A DNA stretch of 64,000 bases from Serratia nevei. GTDB taxonomy: Bacteria > Pseudomonadota > Gammaproteobacteria > Enterobacterales > Enterobacteriaceae. How positions within the stretch are numbered: position 1 is the stretch's first letter; every line of letters begins with the position of its first letter. Position numbers and translations under genes: made by a program. Below, in pieces: positions 53,898 through 63,548 of this stretch. The notes beneath the pieces were generated by a model. That model saw only the letters and a list, made by a program, of their open reading frames with translations, searched no databases and had not been told where the DNA came from. The DNA lies in assembly GCF_037948395.1 (NCBI RefSeq), contig NZ_CP149940.1, forward strand, positions 3,038,001-3,102,000. Direction: 5' to 3'.

Positions 53898-55298
53898 ATG
53901 GCAACGATCAGTTCATTAGGTCTCGGCTCAGGACTCGACCTCAACGGCTTGCTGGATAAGCTGACCAAAGCAGAACAACAGCGCCTGACCCCTTACACCA
54001 CCAAACAGTCCAGCTACAACGCACAGCTGACCGGTTACGGCACCCTGAAAGGCGCGTTGGAAAAGTTCGATAACATCAGCAAAGAGATGGCGAAAGAAGA
54101 CTTCTTCAAAGCCACTACCGCCACCGAACACGACGCCTTCAAGATCACCACCAACGCCAAAGCGGTGCCGGGCAACTACGTGGTAGAAGTGAAAAAGTTG
54201 GCGCAGGCGCAAACCCTGACCACTCAGGCAAAAGTCAGCGACCAGGGTGCCAAGTTAGGCACCGAAGGCGCCACCGACCGCGCTCTGACCATCACCGCCG
54301 GTAACCCACCGAAAGAAACCAAAATCCCGCTCAGCGACGATCAAACCTCACTGCTGGAACTGCGCGACGCCATCAACGGCGCCAAGGCCGGCGTCACCGC
54401 CAGCATCATGCGCGTCGGCGATAACGACTATCAGCTGGCAATCAGCTCTTCCACCACCGGTGAAAACAACAAGATTTCTCTGCAGGTCGATAACGACGAC
54501 AAACTCGGCGATATCCTGAACTACAACGCCACCCGCGGTACCGGCACCGCCATGAAGCAAACGGTCGCGCCGCAAGATGCAGAGTTGATGGTAAACGGCA
54601 CCGCTATCAAGCGCAGCACCAACTCGATCAGCGATGCCCTGCAGGGCGTCACCATCGATCTGAAGACCAAGACCAAAGATGGCGAGCCGCAAAACCTGGT
54701 GATCAGCGCCAACACCGCCGGCACCGCCGACAAAATCAAAGAGTGGGTCGATAGCTATAACTCGCTGCTGGACACCTTTAATTCGCTGACCAAATATACC
54801 CCGGTGAAAACCGGCGAAGCGCCAAACCCCAGCAACGGCCCGCTGCTCGGCGACAACACCCTGCGCGGCGTTCAATCTTCGATCAAAAGCGCGCTGAGCG
54901 CAGTCCAAGATAACCCGGAGCTGAAAGGCCTGGGCAACCTCGGCATCTCCACCAACACCAAAACCGGCAAGTTGGAAATCGACAGCGCCAAGCTGAAAAA
55001 AGCGATGGATGAAAAACCGGATCAAGTCAGCAACTTCTTCGTCGGCAACGGCAAAGACACCGGCATGGCCACCGAGATCCATAACGAGATCCAGAGCTAC
55101 ATCAAATCCGGCGGCATCATCGAGAACTCGACCAAGAGCATCAACACCAACCTCGATCGCCTGAACAGCCAGATCACCACGGTCACGGCCAGCATTCAGA
55201 GCACCATCGACCGCTATAAACAGCAGTTCGTTCAGCTGGATACCATGATGTCGAAAATGAACGGCACCAGTAACTATTTGGCTCAACAGTTCAAGTAA
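53898..55298 (+). CDS. fliD: Flagellar filament cap protein FliD
   Basis: Cap protein at the tip of the filament that guides flagellin assembly and can act as an adhesin. The 466 residues begin ATISSLGLGSGLDLNGLLDKL, the classic N-terminus, and end in the coiled-coil with LDRLNSQITTVTASIQSTIDRYKQQFVQLDTMMSKMN. The middle is less conserved. The length equals that of E. coli FliD (468). It is the first gene of fliDST, with AAGGAGAATTACTC before the ATG. Confidence 0.97.
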   Translation: MATISSLGLGSGLDLNGLLDKLTKAEQQRLTPYTTKQSSYNAQLTGYGTLKGALEKFDNISKEMAKEDFFKATTATEHDAFKITTNAKAVPGNYVVEVKKLAQAQTLTTQAKVSDQGAKLGTEGATDRALTITAGNPPKETKIPLSDDQTSLLELRDAINGAKAGVTASIMRVGDNDYQLAISSSTTGENNKISLQVDNDDKLGDILNYNATRGTGTAMKQTVAPQDAELMVNGTAIKRSTNSISDALQGVTIDLKTKTKDGEPQNLVISANTAGTADKIKEWVDSYNSLLDTFNSLTKYTPVKTGEAPNPSNGPLLGDNTLRGVQSSIKSALSAVQDNPELKGLGNLGISTNTKTGKLEIDSAKLKKAMDEKPDQVSNFFVGNGKDTGMATEIHNEIQSYIKSGGIIENSTKSINTNLDRLNSQITTVTASIQSTIDRYKQQFVQLDTMMSKMNGTSNYLAQQFK

Positions 55299-55324
55299 CC
55301 CTTTAACAAGGTAAAGAAAACAGC

Positions 55325-55735
55325 ATGTATAACCGTAGCGGCACTCAGGCCTATGCACAGGTCAGTCTGGAAAGCGGCGCCATGAGCGCCAGCCCGCACC
55401 AGTTAATCGTGATGTTGTTCGACGGGGCGCTCAGCGCCCTGCTTCGCGCACGCATCCTGATGAACCAGGGCGATATCGCCGGCAAAGGCCTGGCGCTGTC
55501 CAAAGCCATCAACATCATCGACAACGGCCTGAAAGGCGGCCTCGACCCTCAACAGGGCGGCGAGATCGCCGAAAACCTGGCGGCGTTGTACGACTACATG
55601 AAGCGTCGGTTAATGCAGGCCAACCTGCATAACGACGAGGCGGCGATCGCCGAAGTGGTCAAACTGCTGGAGAACATCGCCGACGCCTGGCGCCAGATCG
55701 GCCCCAACTACCAACCTTCGCAGGACGCCGTGTAA
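55325..55735 (+). CDS. fliS: Flagellin chaperone FliS
   Basis: Cytoplasmic export chaperone that binds the C-terminus of flagellin and blocks early polymerisation. The 136 residues match the family: AYAQVSLESGAMSASPHQLIVMLFDGAL (about 10-37), then a four-helix bundle with GLALSKAINIIDNGLKGGLD and NLAALYDYMKRRLMQANLH. It follows fliD after 26 bp and overlaps fliT by one base (TAATG). Confidence 0.96.
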   Translation: MYNRSGTQAYAQVSLESGAMSASPHQLIVMLFDGALSALLRARILMNQGDIAGKGLALSKAINIIDNGLKGGLDPQQGGEIAENLAALYDYMKRRLMQANLHNDEAAIAEVVKLLENIADAWRQIGPNYQPSQDAV

Positions 55736-56103
55736 TGGAACGTCAACAGCAGCTGTTAGCCGCTTATCAACAAATTTACAGCCTGAGCAGCCAGATGATC
55801 GCGCTGGCGCAAACCGGGCGCTGGGAAGAGCTCGTCGAACTCGAATTCGCCTACGTGACGGCGGTGGAAAAAACCGCCGCCTTTACCGGGCAAGCCGGCC
55901 CGTCTATGGCCTTGCAGGAGATGCTGCGCAATAAGCTGCAACAGATCCTCGACAACGAAACCGAGCTCAAACGTCTGTTACAGCAGCGCATGGATGAGCT
56001 GAAAACGCTGATCGAGCAGTCCACGCGCCAGAACGTGGTCAACAATACCTACGGCCAGTTTCATGACCGCGCGCTGTTGCTGGGGGAACCACAGGTCCGA
56101 TAA
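55735..56103 (+). CDS. fliT: Flagellar chaperone FliT
   Basis: Chaperone for FliD that also inhibits FlhDC. The 122 residues form a helical protein with QQLLAAYQQIYSLSSQMIALAQTGRWEELVELE (about 4-36), a strong FliT signature, and ELKRLLQQRMDELKTLIEQS in the regulatory C-terminal helix. Translational overlap with fliS indicates coupling. The length equals that of E. coli FliT (121). Confidence 0.94.
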   Translation: MERQQQLLAAYQQIYSLSSQMIALAQTGRWEELVELEFAYVTAVEKTAAFTGQAGPSMALQEMLRNKLQQILDNETELKRLLQQRMDELKTLIEQSTRQNVVNNTYGQFHDRALLLGEPQVR

Positions 56104-56411
56104 GATCGACAATACTGACGAAAATGGATTAAATAGCACCATGCGCTATTACTCTCGGGTTACGTTAGGATATTAATCTATGGCATTTGAATTATTCAGC
56201 TTATGGGTAATTGGTAAAATGCGCGCTTCGAGCCTGGCTCTCACTTTAATGGATAAGCATCATCCCGACACGGACGTTTTCTGTTCAGCAGGAAATTGAT
56301 TTTTGATAGATAAAACACGCCGCTGTGTTTCACAGCCCATGGAAAAATGTTGCTCCAACGCGGATCAAAGCGTAAAGATATTCCCAGATAATGGCTGCGA
56401 AATGAATATCG
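56104..56411. other. Intergenic region upstream of the AraC-type regulator
   Basis: About 300 bp. One possible 39-codon frame is at 56180-56299 (plus), starting AFELFSLWVIGKMRASSL, but it has no clear ribosome site or known family. The remainder probably carries the promoter of the AraC gene; no operator could be named. Confidence 0.45.
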
Positions 56412-57272
56412 ATGGAACGTACAATTAATCTCTGTCCAGGAATTGGTGCCTCAGCGCACATCGTTCAGCATACTGAATTATTATTCCCTTCAGTCTATTT
56501 TGAGCAACCACATCTGTATCTGATACAACAAGGCCATAAGCGCGTACGCTGGCAACAACATGAAGTGGTGGCTCATCCCGGCGAGCTGTTGATTATCGAC
56601 GGGGGACAAACGGTGGATATTATTAACGGCCCCTCCGAAGAGGGTGTGTTCAGCTGTCAGTTGCTGACCTGCGACCCTCTGTTGCTCACTCTTCAGCCTC
56701 CGGCCGAGGAAACGCCGGCGCCGATGCCGTTCGACGCCGTCCTGGCGCTGCGTAATCTGCCCTGCGCCCTGAAGCACAGCTTTGAGACCACCAGCCTGGC
56801 GCTGGCGCTCCGGCAGCGTTTTCCCACCATCATCGTGCGGCACAAAATGCTGGAAATTCTGCTGTGGCTGGCCCAGTTCGGCATTCGTTTCATCCACAAC
56901 GAAGCCAAAGACCTGACGCAGCGTGTGCGCCGCTGCCTGGCAACCGATCCGCACAGCATTTGGACCGCGGCCAAAGTCGCGGAGAGCCTGTCGATGAGTG
57001 AAGTGATGCTGCGCCGCAAACTGTCGATGGAAAATACCGCGTTGCGCAACCTGATGATCGACGTGCGCATGAGCAGTGCGCTGGCCCTGCTGCAATCTAC
57101 CGACTGGCCGATATCCGCCATCGCACAACATGTCGGCTATGAAAGCGCGTCGCGTTTCGCCGAACGTTTTCGCAAGCGCTTCGGCTTTGCGCCGACCGCC
57201 ATTCGCGGCCACCAAAGGATTATGGAACCTGGCCCCCTGGGGGCCGAAGCGATAGCCGCCGGAGAAACATAA
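56412..57272 (+). CDS. AraC-family transcriptional regulator
   Basis: The 286 residues have an N-terminal cupin-like sensing part (about 25-115, with HPGELLIIDGGQTVDIINGPS) and a C-terminal AraC double HTH (about 170-270): WTAAKVAESLSMSEVMLRRKL and WPISAIAQHVGYESASRFAERFRKRFGFAPTAIR. It would bind DNA as a dimer and respond to an unknown ligand. It lies between fliT and fliE, where E. coli has no such gene, so a motility-related role is possible but unproven. The ATG follows GATATCGATGG, without a strong ribosome site. Confidence 0.85.
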   Translation: MERTINLCPGIGASAHIVQHTELLFPSVYFEQPHLYLIQQGHKRVRWQQHEVVAHPGELLIIDGGQTVDIINGPSEEGVFSCQLLTCDPLLLTLQPPAEETPAPMPFDAVLALRNLPCALKHSFETTSLALALRQRFPTIIVRHKMLEILLWLAQFGIRFIHNEAKDLTQRVRRCLATDPHSIWTAAKVAESLSMSEVMLRRKLSMENTALRNLMIDVRMSSALALLQSTDWPISAIAQHVGYESASRFAERFRKRFGFAPTAIRGHQRIMEPGPLGAEAIAAGET

Positions 57273-57376
57273 ATAGACGCGCAACAAAATGGCTTTATTT
57301 AGCACAGGTTCCTAACAGTTGTCACAACGCTGAGATAGGCTACGCAACGTCGAACCGCCGAAGAGCAAATTAAACG

Positions 57377-57484
57377 ATGCGTAATGAAAAGCGATTATTT
57401 TCTCTGGCAATAATGTTGTTGGGGCTGTGGCTTTTAGCATTGCTGTATGAAGAAGACATGATGCGCTTACTTGCCGCACAATAA
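57377..57484 (+). CDS. Possible small single-span membrane protein
   Basis: A 35-codon frame (MRNEKRLFSLAIMLLGLWLLALLYEEDMMRLLAAQ) predicts a basic N-terminus, one hydrophobic segment (about 8-23) and an acidic tail, which is a typical layout for a small inner-membrane protein. No known family is recognised and the ribosome site is weak. It lies between an AraC gene and a second small frame on the other strand. Confidence 0.45.
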   Translation: MRNEKRLFSLAIMLLGLWLLALLYEEDMMRLLAAQ

Positions 57485-57515
57485 AATGGCCAGGCTTTTA
57501 TCGCCTGGTCAGACT

Positions 57516-57611
57516 TCAGTCCAATTTAACCAGAATGCCAATTAATACGGCGAGTACCGTCAGCATTAAAATACTGATCAGACGCCATCTGGATTCGCTT
57601 TTCGTGCTCAT
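57516..57611 (-). CDS. Possible small single-span membrane protein
   Basis: A 31-codon frame on the minus strand with a basic N-terminus (STKSESRWR) and one hydrophobic segment (LISILMLTVLAVLIGILV), ending KLD. GAGGCAGGTCA lies upstream of the ATG and could be a ribosome site. No family is recognised. It is convergent with the 35-codon frame at 57377-57484. Confidence 0.5.
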   Translation of the reverse strand: MSTKSESRWRLISILMLTVLAVLIGILVKLD

Positions 57612-57750
57612 TGACCTGCCTCGAATAATAACCCTACTAATCAGGCCATAATAAACGGTCACCTGGGCATTCAATAAGCCTGACAGCGCCGTTTTCGTCC
57701 CTCTATTCGGTACATTAGCGTCCGTTTCCTGTCAGTTGTGGCTCCGGCCC

Positions 57751-58680
57751 TTAGCGTTGTGATACCGACGGCGCCACAAGCGCCAATTTCCCCGGCAGCT
57801 CCGCCACCAGTTTGTCCACCGCCAGCCGCACCTTGAGCGGCTGGTAAGGCATATAGGGCCATACCACATTCACCGGAAAACTGAGGCTGGACTCACCGCG
57901 CATGATCTCCACCAACGTCCCCGCCGCCAACCGATCGCGTACCAGCCACTCCGGCAGCCAGGCAATACCGGCACCGGCGGAAACGGCATCGACGATCCCC
58001 TGCATGTCATCCATCATCATCTTGGCCGGTGGCCTGAACGATTGCAGCTCGCCGTTTTCGCCGCGAAGTTGCCAGGGCAACACCGCCCCCGCGTGCAGAT
58101 ACCCCACCGCCTGATGTCGGCTTAACGCGTCCACCGTGCTCGGTTCTCCGCTGCGCCGCAGGTAGTCGGGCGAAGCGCACAGGAGCATGCCGTGTTCACC
58201 CAGGCGCCGGGCAACCAGACTGCCGCTGTCCGCCAGCTCGCCGATGCGTACCGCCAGATCGAACCCCTCGTCGACCAGATCGATCCTGCGATCGCTGAAC
58301 GAGATTTCCAGCGTCAACAACGGATGCTCATTCGCCAGCGCCGTCAGCAAGGGGGCGATGCACAGGTGGCCGAACAACACCGGCACCGAGACCCTGAGCC
58401 GGCCGCTGACCTGCATCTTGCCGCTGTCCAGCTGATTTTCCGCCGCCTGTATGTTCGCCAACGCCTGCCGGCAGTGCTCGTAGTAAAGCGCCCCTTCATC
58501 CGTCAGGCTCAGGCTGCGCGTAGTGCGCATAAACAACATCACGCCGAGCCGCGCCTCCAGCCGCGACACGATTTTGCTGACCGCGGAGCGCGTCAGATGC
58601 AGTTTATCTGCGGCGGCGGCAAAACTGCCGCCTTCCGCCACGGCGACAAAAGCCGGCAGCGCGCTGAGATCGCTTTTCAT
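57751..58680 (-). CDS. LysR-type transcriptional regulator
   Basis: The 309 residues carry an N-terminal winged HTH (LSALPAFVAVAEGGSFAAAADKLHLTRSAVSKIVSRLEARLG, about 5-45), the usual linker helix, and a substrate-binding-like effector domain (GRLRVSVPVLFGHLCIAPLL onwards). It is divergent from the azoreductase gene with about 130 bp between, the usual layout of a LysR protein controlling its neighbour. Effector unknown; quinones or azo compounds are a reasonable guess. Confidence 0.9.
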   Translation of the reverse strand: MKSDLSALPAFVAVAEGGSFAAAADKLHLTRSAVSKIVSRLEARLGVMLFMRTTRSLSLTDEGALYYEHCRQALANIQAAENQLDSGKMQVSGRLRVSVPVLFGHLCIAPLLTALANEHPLLTLEISFSDRRIDLVDEGFDLAVRIGELADSGSLVARRLGEHGMLLCASPDYLRRSGEPSTVDALSRHQAVGYLHAGAVLPWQLRGENGELQSFRPPAKMMMDDMQGIVDAVSAGAGIAWLPEWLVRDRLAAGTLVEIMRGESSLSFPVNVVWPYMPYQPLKVRLAVDKLVAELPGKLALVAPSVSQR

Positions 58681-58809
58681 TTTACCGTTTCCAAATTGGA
58701 ATCAATTAAGTGAAAACCTATCACCACTGGTGAACATCAAGCAATGATAACCTGCAGTCATTCCGGAATTCCCGGTGAAAACCACAGATGATCGTCAGAG
58801 GACAACCAC

Positions 58810-59409
58810 ATGAAAAAAATACTGGTGCTCAAATCCAGCATTATGGGAAACGACTCGCAGACCAATAACCTGATTGACCGCTATCTGGCGGAACGTCGGG
58901 CCAAAGGGCACGAAGATAAGATCGTCGAGCACGATCTGACGGCGTTGGATCTGCCGGTATTGGACGGCGAGCTGTTCAGTGCGCTGCGCGGCGCGGAAAA
59001 CACCAGTCCACGCGCGCAAGCGGCGGTGGCGCTGTCCGATCGGCTGATTGCCGAACTGAAAGGGAGCGATCTGCTGCTGATCGGGGCGCCAATGTACAAC
59101 CTCAACGTACCGACCCAGCTGAAAAACTGGTTCGATCTGGTGGCCCGCGCCCGGGTAACGTTCAACTATACCGCCACCTACCCGGTCGGGTTGGTCGAGG
59201 GCGTCAATGCGCTGGTATTCAGCTCACGCGGCGGCGTACATGCCGGCCAGCCGACCGACGCCGTGACGCCCTACCTGCGGTCGGTGCTGGGGCTGATGGG
59301 GATCGGCGACGTGCAATTTATCTATGCCGAAGGGCTGGATATGAAACCGCACGGCCTCGCGCAGGGACTGGCGAACGCCCACGAACGGATTGCGGAATTG
59401 GCGGACTGA
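58810..59409 (+). CDS. FMN-dependent NADH-azoreductase
   Basis: Flavodoxin-fold enzyme that reduces azo dyes and quinones using NADH. The 199 residues match the AzoR family: MKKILVLKSSIMGNDSQTN (FMN phosphate loop), IGAPMYNLNVPTQLKNWFDLVARARVTFNYTATYPVGLVEG (about 94-134), and SSRGGVHAGQPTDAVTPYLRSVLGLMGI. The length equals that of E. coli AzoR (201), but differences suggest a paralogue rather than the main enzyme. Likely under control of the divergent LysR protein. Confidence 0.93.
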   Translation: MKKILVLKSSIMGNDSQTNNLIDRYLAERRAKGHEDKIVEHDLTALDLPVLDGELFSALRGAENTSPRAQAAVALSDRLIAELKGSDLLLIGAPMYNLNVPTQLKNWFDLVARARVTFNYTATYPVGLVEGVNALVFSSRGGVHAGQPTDAVTPYLRSVLGLMGIGDVQFIYAEGLDMKPHGLAQGLANAHERIAELAD

Positions 59410-59419
59410 GGCCTTTTCG

Positions 59420-59506
59420 ATGTTGCTGACTCTGTTTGTCATCGGCCCTTTTGCCCTCCTGTTAGCCGTCGAGATCCGTCGCTTTTGGCGACGGACCCGG
59501 CTCTGA
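59420..59506 (+). CDS. Possible very small membrane peptide
   Basis: A 28-codon frame (MLLTLFVIGPFALLLAVEIRRFWRRTRL) 10 bp after the azoreductase stop. It has one hydrophobic segment followed by a strongly basic tail. It could be a small membrane protein co-transcribed with the azoreductase, but there is no clear ribosome site. Low confidence. Confidence 0.35.
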   Translation: MLLTLFVIGPFALLLAVEIRRFWRRTRL

Positions 59507-59526
59507 CAGGCGGCACAGGCCGAACG

Positions 59527-59841
59527 TCACACCGGCATATTCATAATATCTTGGTAGGCCGCCACCAGCTTGTTGCGCACCTGCACGCCCAGTTGCAAAG
59601 AGACCGACGATTTCTGCAGATCGACCATCACATCGTTCAGGCTGATGCCCGGCACGCCCAGTTCAAAATCCTGCGCCTGCTTGCGCGCCGTTTGCTGGGT
59701 CTCGCTGATCTTGCCGAGCGCCGCGGTCAGTTCGCTGGCGAAGCTGACGCCCTGTGGCACCGCATTCTGCCCCATTTTGCCGGCCTGAACCGCCATGGTC
59801 TGCATCTGCTGCAGTACCCCTTCAATGCCCTGAATCGCCAT
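59527..59841 (-). CDS. fliE: Flagellar hook-basal body protein FliE
   Basis: Joins the MS ring to the rod. The 104 residues have the family opening [20 protein letters not shown] and the conserved C-terminal half with [41 protein letters not shown] 59841 is chosen for GAGG five bases upstream and a length equal to E. coli FliE (104). An ATG at 59856 is possible. It is divergent from fliF, as in E. coli and Salmonella. Confidence 0.94.
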   Translation of the reverse strand: MAIQGIEGVLQQMQTMAVQAGKMGQNAVPQGVSFASELTAALGKISETQQTARKQAQDFELGVPGISLNDVMVDLQKSSVSLQLGVQVRNKLVAAYQDIMNMPV

Positions 59842-60155
59842 CTGATCCTCAATCATCTCGTCTCGCCGGGTGACGTTTCACCCTGCACTTCTCCAATGAT
59901 GCACACCCTAGCACAGCGTTTTCAGAGCTAAAGCGGCTAATTAACTGCAAAAAACCCGGCTTATCGGGCAATCAGAATCGTCTGATAAGGCGAATAATGG
60001 CCTGCCCAGAAATGGGAGCGCCGCTATTTAGAAGATATGTGTATCAGGGAGTCTGTTTTGTCACACAACGCTAACCATACCGTTCATCAGCCTGGCAGGG
60101 AGCTGCTCAGCGGCCCGTACGGGATCGTGAGCGCCATTGAAGGACGAGACCTAAA
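59842..60155. promoter_or_regulatory. fliE-fliF divergent control region
   Basis: About 310 bp holding the class II promoters of fliE (leftwards) and fliF (rightwards). A FlhDC box cannot be marked with confidence. No gene is supported; a short TTG-started frame running into fliF (near 60058) is not convincing. Confidence 0.5.
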
Positions 60156-61862
60156 ATGAGTGCTTCGATAACCGCCGGCGAAAGCCGCGACAACGGCCTG
60201 CAGGCCATCTGGAATCGTCTGCGCGCCAACCCGAAAATTCCGTTGCTGGTCGCCGCTTCCGCCGCGATCGCGATCGTCGTCGCGCTGCTGTTGTGGGTGA
60301 AAAGTCCCGACTACCGCGTGCTGTACAGCAATCTGAACGACCGCGACGGTGGCGCCATCGTCACCCAGCTGACGCAGATGAATATCCCTTACCGCTTTGC
60401 CGAGAATGGCGCAGCGCTGCTGATCCCGGCGGAAAAGGTGCATGAAACCCGCCTGCGCCTGGCGCAGCAAGGGCTGCCGAAAGGCGGCGCCGTCGGTTTC
60501 GAACTGCTGGATCAGGAAAAATTCGGCATCAGCCAGTTCAGCGAGCAGATCAACTATCAGCGTGCCCTCGAGGGCGAGCTGTCGCGCACTATCGAATCGC
60601 TGGGGCCGGTACAAAACGCCCGCGTTCACCTGGCGCTGCCTAAACCTTCGCTGTTCGTGCGCGAACAAAAATCCCCTTCCGCGTCGGTAACGCTGACCCT
60701 GCAACCCGGACGTGCGCTGGACGATGGCCAGATCAACGCCATCGTTTATATGGTGTCGAGCAGCGTCGCCGGCCTGCCGCCGGGCAATGTGACCGTGGTC
60801 GATCAGGCTGGCCGTCTGCTGACGCAGTCCGACGGCACCGGGCGCGATCTCAACGCCTCGCAGCTGAAATACGCCAACGAAGTGGAAAACGGCTTCCAGC
60901 GCCGCATCGAAGCGATCCTCGCCCCGGTGGTCGGCAGCGCCAACGTGCGCGCGCAGGTCACGGCGCAAATCGACTTCGCCACTCGCGAACAAACCGATGA
61001 ACAGTACCAACCTAATCAACAGCCTGACAAAGCCGCTATCCGCTCTCAGCAAACCAGCCTGAGCGAGCAGATCGGCGGGCCACAGGTAGGCGGCGTGCCG
61101 GGCGCACTGTCCAATCAGCCAAGCGCGCCGGCCACGGCACCGATTGAGACCGCCAAGCCGGCCACCACCGCAGGCAACAATGCCAACGCCAACGCCACCG
61201 CGCAAAACGCCGCGACCACCCGCAGCGCGGCGGCCAGCGGCGTACCGCAAAATACCCGTCGCGACGCGACCACCAACTACGAGCTCGACCGCACCATTCG
61301 CCATACCCAGCAAAAAGCCGGCACCGTGCAGCGTTTGTCGGTCGCCGTGGTCGTCAACTATCTGGGCACCGATAAAGACGGCAAACCGCAGCCGATGAGC
61401 AAAGAGCAGCTGGCGCAGATCGAAGCGCTGGTGCGTGAAGCGATGGGCTACTCCAGCAGCCGTGGCGATACCCTGAACGTGGTCAACACGCCGTTTACCG
61501 ACAGTCAGGTGACCGGTGGCGAACTGCCGTTCTGGCAAAGCCAGTCGTTTATCGATCGTCTGATAGACGCGGGCCGCTATCTGCTGGTGCTGCTGGTGGC
61601 CTGGCTGCTGTGGCGCAAACTGGTGCGGCCGCAGCTGCAACAGCGCCAGGCGGCGCAACAGGCCGCCGCCGCCGCCGCCAACGCCCCTGCCGCCAAACCG
61701 GTCGACAGCAGCAAACCGAGCAACGAGGAGCTGGCGCAGCGTCGTAAATCGCAGCAGCGCGTCAGCGCAGAAGTCCAGAGCCAGCGGATCCGCGATCTGG
61801 CTGACAAAGACCCACGCGTGGTCGCTCTGGTAATCCGCCAATGGATGAGTAACGAGATATGA
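60156..61862 (+). CDS. fliF: Flagellar MS-ring protein FliF
   Basis: Inner-membrane ring that anchors the export apparatus and rotor. The 568 residues have a membrane span (about 27-47), two ring-building motifs with [18 protein letters not shown] and [22 protein letters not shown], a variable Asn/Ala/Thr-rich loop (about 300-370), a second span (about 470-490) and a C-terminal FliG-binding tail ([19 protein letters not shown]). It overlaps fliG by 4 bp. The length is close to that of E. coli FliF (552). Confidence 0.97.
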   Translation: MSASITAGESRDNGLQAIWNRLRANPKIPLLVAASAAIAIVVALLLWVKSPDYRVLYSNLNDRDGGAIVTQLTQMNIPYRFAENGAALLIPAEKVHETRLRLAQQGLPKGGAVGFELLDQEKFGISQFSEQINYQRALEGELSRTIESLGPVQNARVHLALPKPSLFVREQKSPSASVTLTLQPGRALDDGQINAIVYMVSSSVAGLPPGNVTVVDQAGRLLTQSDGTGRDLNASQLKYANEVENGFQRRIEAILAPVVGSANVRAQVTAQIDFATREQTDEQYQPNQQPDKAAIRSQQTSLSEQIGGPQVGGVPGALSNQPSAPATAPIETAKPATTAGNNANANATAQNAATTRSAAASGVPQNTRRDATTNYELDRTIRHTQQKAGTVQRLSVAVVVNYLGTDKDGKPQPMSKEQLAQIEALVREAMGYSSSRGDTLNVVNTPFTDSQVTGGELPFWQSQSFIDRLIDAGRYLLVLLVAWLLWRKLVRPQLQQRQAAQQAAAAAANAPAAKPVDSSKPSNEELAQRRKSQQRVSAEVQSQRIRDLADKDPRVVALVIRQWMSNEI

Positions 61863-62851
61863 GCCTGACCGGAACCGACAAAAGCGCCATCCTGCTGATG
61901 ACGCTGGGTGAAGATCGCGCGGCGGAGGTGTTCAAACACCTCTCCTCGCGCGAAGTACAGCTGCTGAGCGGCACCATGGCCGGCATGAGCCAGGTTTCGC
62001 ACAAACAGCTCGGCGAAATACTGACCGAGTTTGAAGACGACGCCGAGCAATACGCGGCGCTGAGCGTCAACGCCAGCGACTACCTGCGTTCGGTGCTGGT
62101 CAAAGCGCTGGGCGAAGAGCGCGCCGCCAGCCTGCTGGAAGACATTCTCGAATCGCGCGAGACCACCACCGGCATGGAAACGCTCAACTTTATGGAGCCG
62201 CAGAGCGCTGCCGATCTGATCCGCGACGAACACCCGCAGATCATCGCCACCATTCTGGTGCACCTCAAACGCGGCCAGGCGGCAGATATCCTGGCCCTGT
62301 TCGACGAACGCCTGCGCAACGACGTGATGCTGCGTATCGCCACCTTCGGCGGCGTACAGCCGGCGGCGTTGGCGGAGTTGACCGAAGTGCTGAACAACCT
62401 GCTCGACGGCCAGAACCTCAAGCGCAGCAAAATGGGCGGGGTGCGCACCGCCGCCGAGATCATCAACCTGATGAAAACCCAGCAGGAAGAAGCGGTCATC
62501 GACGCGATGCGCGAATACGACGGCGAGCTGGCGCAGAAGATCATCGACGAGATGTTCCTGTTCGAAAACCTGGTGGAGGTCGACGATCGCAGTATCCAAC
62601 GCCTGCTGCAGGAAGTGGAAGGCGAGTCGCTGCTGATTGCGTTGAAAGGCGCCGAGCAGCCGCTGCGCGAGAAGTTCCTCAAGAACATGTCGCAACGCGC
62701 CGCCGACATCCTGCGCGACGATCTGGCCAACCGTGGGCCGGTGCGCATGTCGCAGGTGGAGAACGAGCAGAAAGCCATTCTGCTGGTGGTAAGACGCCTG
62801 GCGGAAAGCGGCGAAATGATCATCGGCGGCGGCGAGGACACCTATGTCTGA
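61859..62851 (+). CDS. fliG: Flagellar motor switch protein FliG
   Basis: Rotor switch protein that meets the stator and FliF/FliM. The 330 residues contain the N-terminal domain ([29 protein letters not shown]), the middle domain with [37 protein letters not shown] (including the EHPQ motif near residue 122) and the C-terminal torque helix with the charged motif [47 protein letters not shown] overlap with fliF and an 8-bp overlap with fliH place it in one operon. Confidence 0.97.
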   Translation: MSLTGTDKSAILLMTLGEDRAAEVFKHLSSREVQLLSGTMAGMSQVSHKQLGEILTEFEDDAEQYAALSVNASDYLRSVLVKALGEERAASLLEDILESRETTTGMETLNFMEPQSAADLIRDEHPQIIATILVHLKRGQAADILALFDERLRNDVMLRIATFGGVQPAALAELTEVLNNLLDGQNLKRSKMGGVRTAAEIINLMKTQQEEAVIDAMREYDGELAQKIIDEMFLFENLVEVDDRSIQRLLQEVEGESLLIALKGAEQPLREKFLKNMSQRAADILRDDLANRGPVRMSQVENEQKAILLVVRRLAESGEMIIGGGEDTYV

Positions 62852-63548
62852 TCGCATTAACACCCTGCCCTGGCAGCCCTGGTCGCTCAACGATTTGGGC
62901 GAACAGAAACCGGCTGTCGAACTGCCGCAGTTGCCGGATCTCGAACTTGACGATCCGTCGCCGGACGCACAGGCCGAATTGCAGCAGCAGTTGGCGACGC
63001 TGCGCCTGCAGGCGGAGCAACAGGGCCAGCAGTTGGGCTATGCCGACGGCCAGCAAAAAGGCTATGAGGCCGGTTTTCAGTCCGGACTGGAGGAAGGCCG
63101 CCAGCAAGGGCTGCTGGAAGCGCAACAGCAGCAGCAGCCGCTGACTGCCCACTGGCAGCAGCTGGTCACCGAATTTCAGCACACGCTGGACGCGCTCGAC
63201 AGCGTGATCGCTTCGCGGCTGATGCAGCTGGCACTGACCGCCGCCAAACAGGTGCTGGGCCAGCCTCCGGTATGCGACGGCACCGCCCTGCTGGCGCAGA
63301 TCCAACAGCTGATCCAGCAGGAACCGATGTTCAACGGCAAGCCGCAGCTGCGGGTGCACCCGGACGACTACCCGCGCGTCGAGCAGCAGCTGGGGGTCAC
63401 CCTCAGCCTGCACGGCTGGCGCCTGCTGGCGGACGGCGAGCTGCACCCGGGCGGCTGCAAGGTCAGCGCCGAGGAAGGCGATCTCGACGCCAGTCTGGCA
63501 ACGCGCTGGCATGAACTGTGCCGCCTGGCGGCACCGGGAGAAGTCTGA
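62844..63548 (+). CDS. fliH: Flagellar assembly protein FliH
   Basis: Negative regulator of the FliI ATPase and its link to the export gate. The 234 residues have an N-terminal region with conserved Trp pair (PWQPWSL), a glutamine-rich GxxxG-type helix ([26 protein letters not shown], about 65-90), and the C-terminal FliI-binding domain ([17 protein letters not shown], [22 protein letters not shown]). It overlaps both fliG and fliI by a few bases. Confidence 0.96.
   Translation: MSDRINTLPWQPWSLNDLGEQKPAVELPQLPDLELDDPSPDAQAELQQQLATLRLQAEQQGQQLGYADGQQKGYEAGFQSGLEEGRQQGLLEAQQQQQPLTAHWQQLVTEFQHTLDALDSVIASRLMQLALTAAKQVLGQPPVCDGTALLAQIQQLIQQEPMFNGKPQLRVHPDDYPRVEQQLGVTLSLHGWRLLADGELHPGGCKVSAEEGDLDASLATRWHELCRLAAPGEV

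Noticed and set aside
60058..60157. Short TTG-started frame that ends in the fliF start (ATGA)
   Set aside because: A leader peptide is possible, but there is no convincing ribosome site, and it encodes no known sequence.
60087..61841. Minus-strand frame antisense to fliF
   Set aside because: It is a shadow of the conserved fliF gene with no ribosome site or family features.
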